Below, one piece after another: positions 5,094-5,299 of a DNA stretch of 5,299 nucleotides. The DNA is from Calditrichia bacterium (lineage in GTDB: Bacteria; Calditrichota; Calditrichia; RBG-13-44-9). Under the pieces are notes generated by a model that saw only the letters and a list, made by a program, of their open reading frames with translations, was not told the origin of the DNA and ran no database searches. The translations under genes and the position numbers were made by a program. Position 1 is the first letter of the stretch, and each line of letters starts with the position of its first letter. Where the stretch lies: contig JALXCH010000367.1 in NCBI GenBank assembly GCA_026991005.1, forward strand, positions 1 through 5,299, in the 5' to 3' direction.

Positions 5094-5299
5094 GCCCGCG
5101 AATCACACGAATGAATATTGGCCCACGAATCACACGAATGGACGCGAATTAAAGATAATAATTTATTGGGAATTGGTATCTGGAATTTGGATCTTGAGAT
5201 TTGTTTTTGGGATTTGGAATTTGGAATTTATGCCTTTTACCCCTTTCCTGAGGTGCATTGTTAAAGCATAATAGAAGGATCCACTGGTATGTGCTAGAG
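5094..5299. repeat. Long tandem repeat, copy 3 (cut by window end)
   Basis: It has the 27-bp leader (5094-5120, gcccgcgaatcacacgaatg then aatattg) and the first 179 bases of the core (5121-5299). It differs from copy 2 at two positions and from copy 1 at six over that stretch. The window ends three bases into the palindrome, so the array continues and its total copy number is unknown. Confidence 0.9.

Noticed and set aside
4344..5299. CRISPR array
   Set aside because: The unit is about 362 bp with no alternation of short repeats and unique spacers, and no cas gene is present.

Overview
The window has two believable protein-coding genes and is otherwise about half intergenic DNA, unusually rich in repeats. 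A member of the FCB group of bacteria is the best guess (Ignavibacteria, Marinimicrobia, KSB1, Cloacimonadota or a similar, often uncultured, lineage). The main reason is the large secreted protein, which ends in a type IX secretion (T9SS)-like C-terminal domain opening with NYPNPFNP. The coding DNA looks balanced in GC and the spacers are AT-rich. The phylum cannot be fixed from this sequence alone.

Layout. Positions 1-688 carry no gene; they hold short hairpins and a diverged inverted repeat (492-669) just beyond the 3' end of the first gene. Positions 689-2653 (minus strand) encode a 654-residue exported protein: GTG start, strong Shine-Dalgarno, signal peptide, Asp-box (BNR/sialidase-like) repeats and a C-terminal sorting domain. 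Positions 2654-3560 separate two divergently transcribed genes; they contain a possible promoter and leader hairpin for the minus-strand gene and a compact element made of four consecutive hairpins (3117-3244). Positions 3561-3926 (plus strand) encode a 121-residue carboxymuconolactone decarboxylase/AhpD-like protein with its redox CxxC motif. Positions 3927-4343 are a patchwork of a heptamer array, a 25-bp tandem duplication and small hairpins. From 4344 to the window end lies a tandem array of a roughly 362-bp non-coding unit: two full copies and a third cut off by the window edge. Each full copy contains a 94-95-bp palindrome.

The two genes are divergent, about 900 bp apart, and show no sign of working together: one product is probably secreted or surface-attached, the other is a probable cytoplasmic thiol-redox protein. 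I see no convincing new defence or enzymatic system. The most notable content is the non-coding repeat landscape, especially the 362-bp tandem array and the four-hairpin element. Open frames inside the array are repeat artefacts, not genes.
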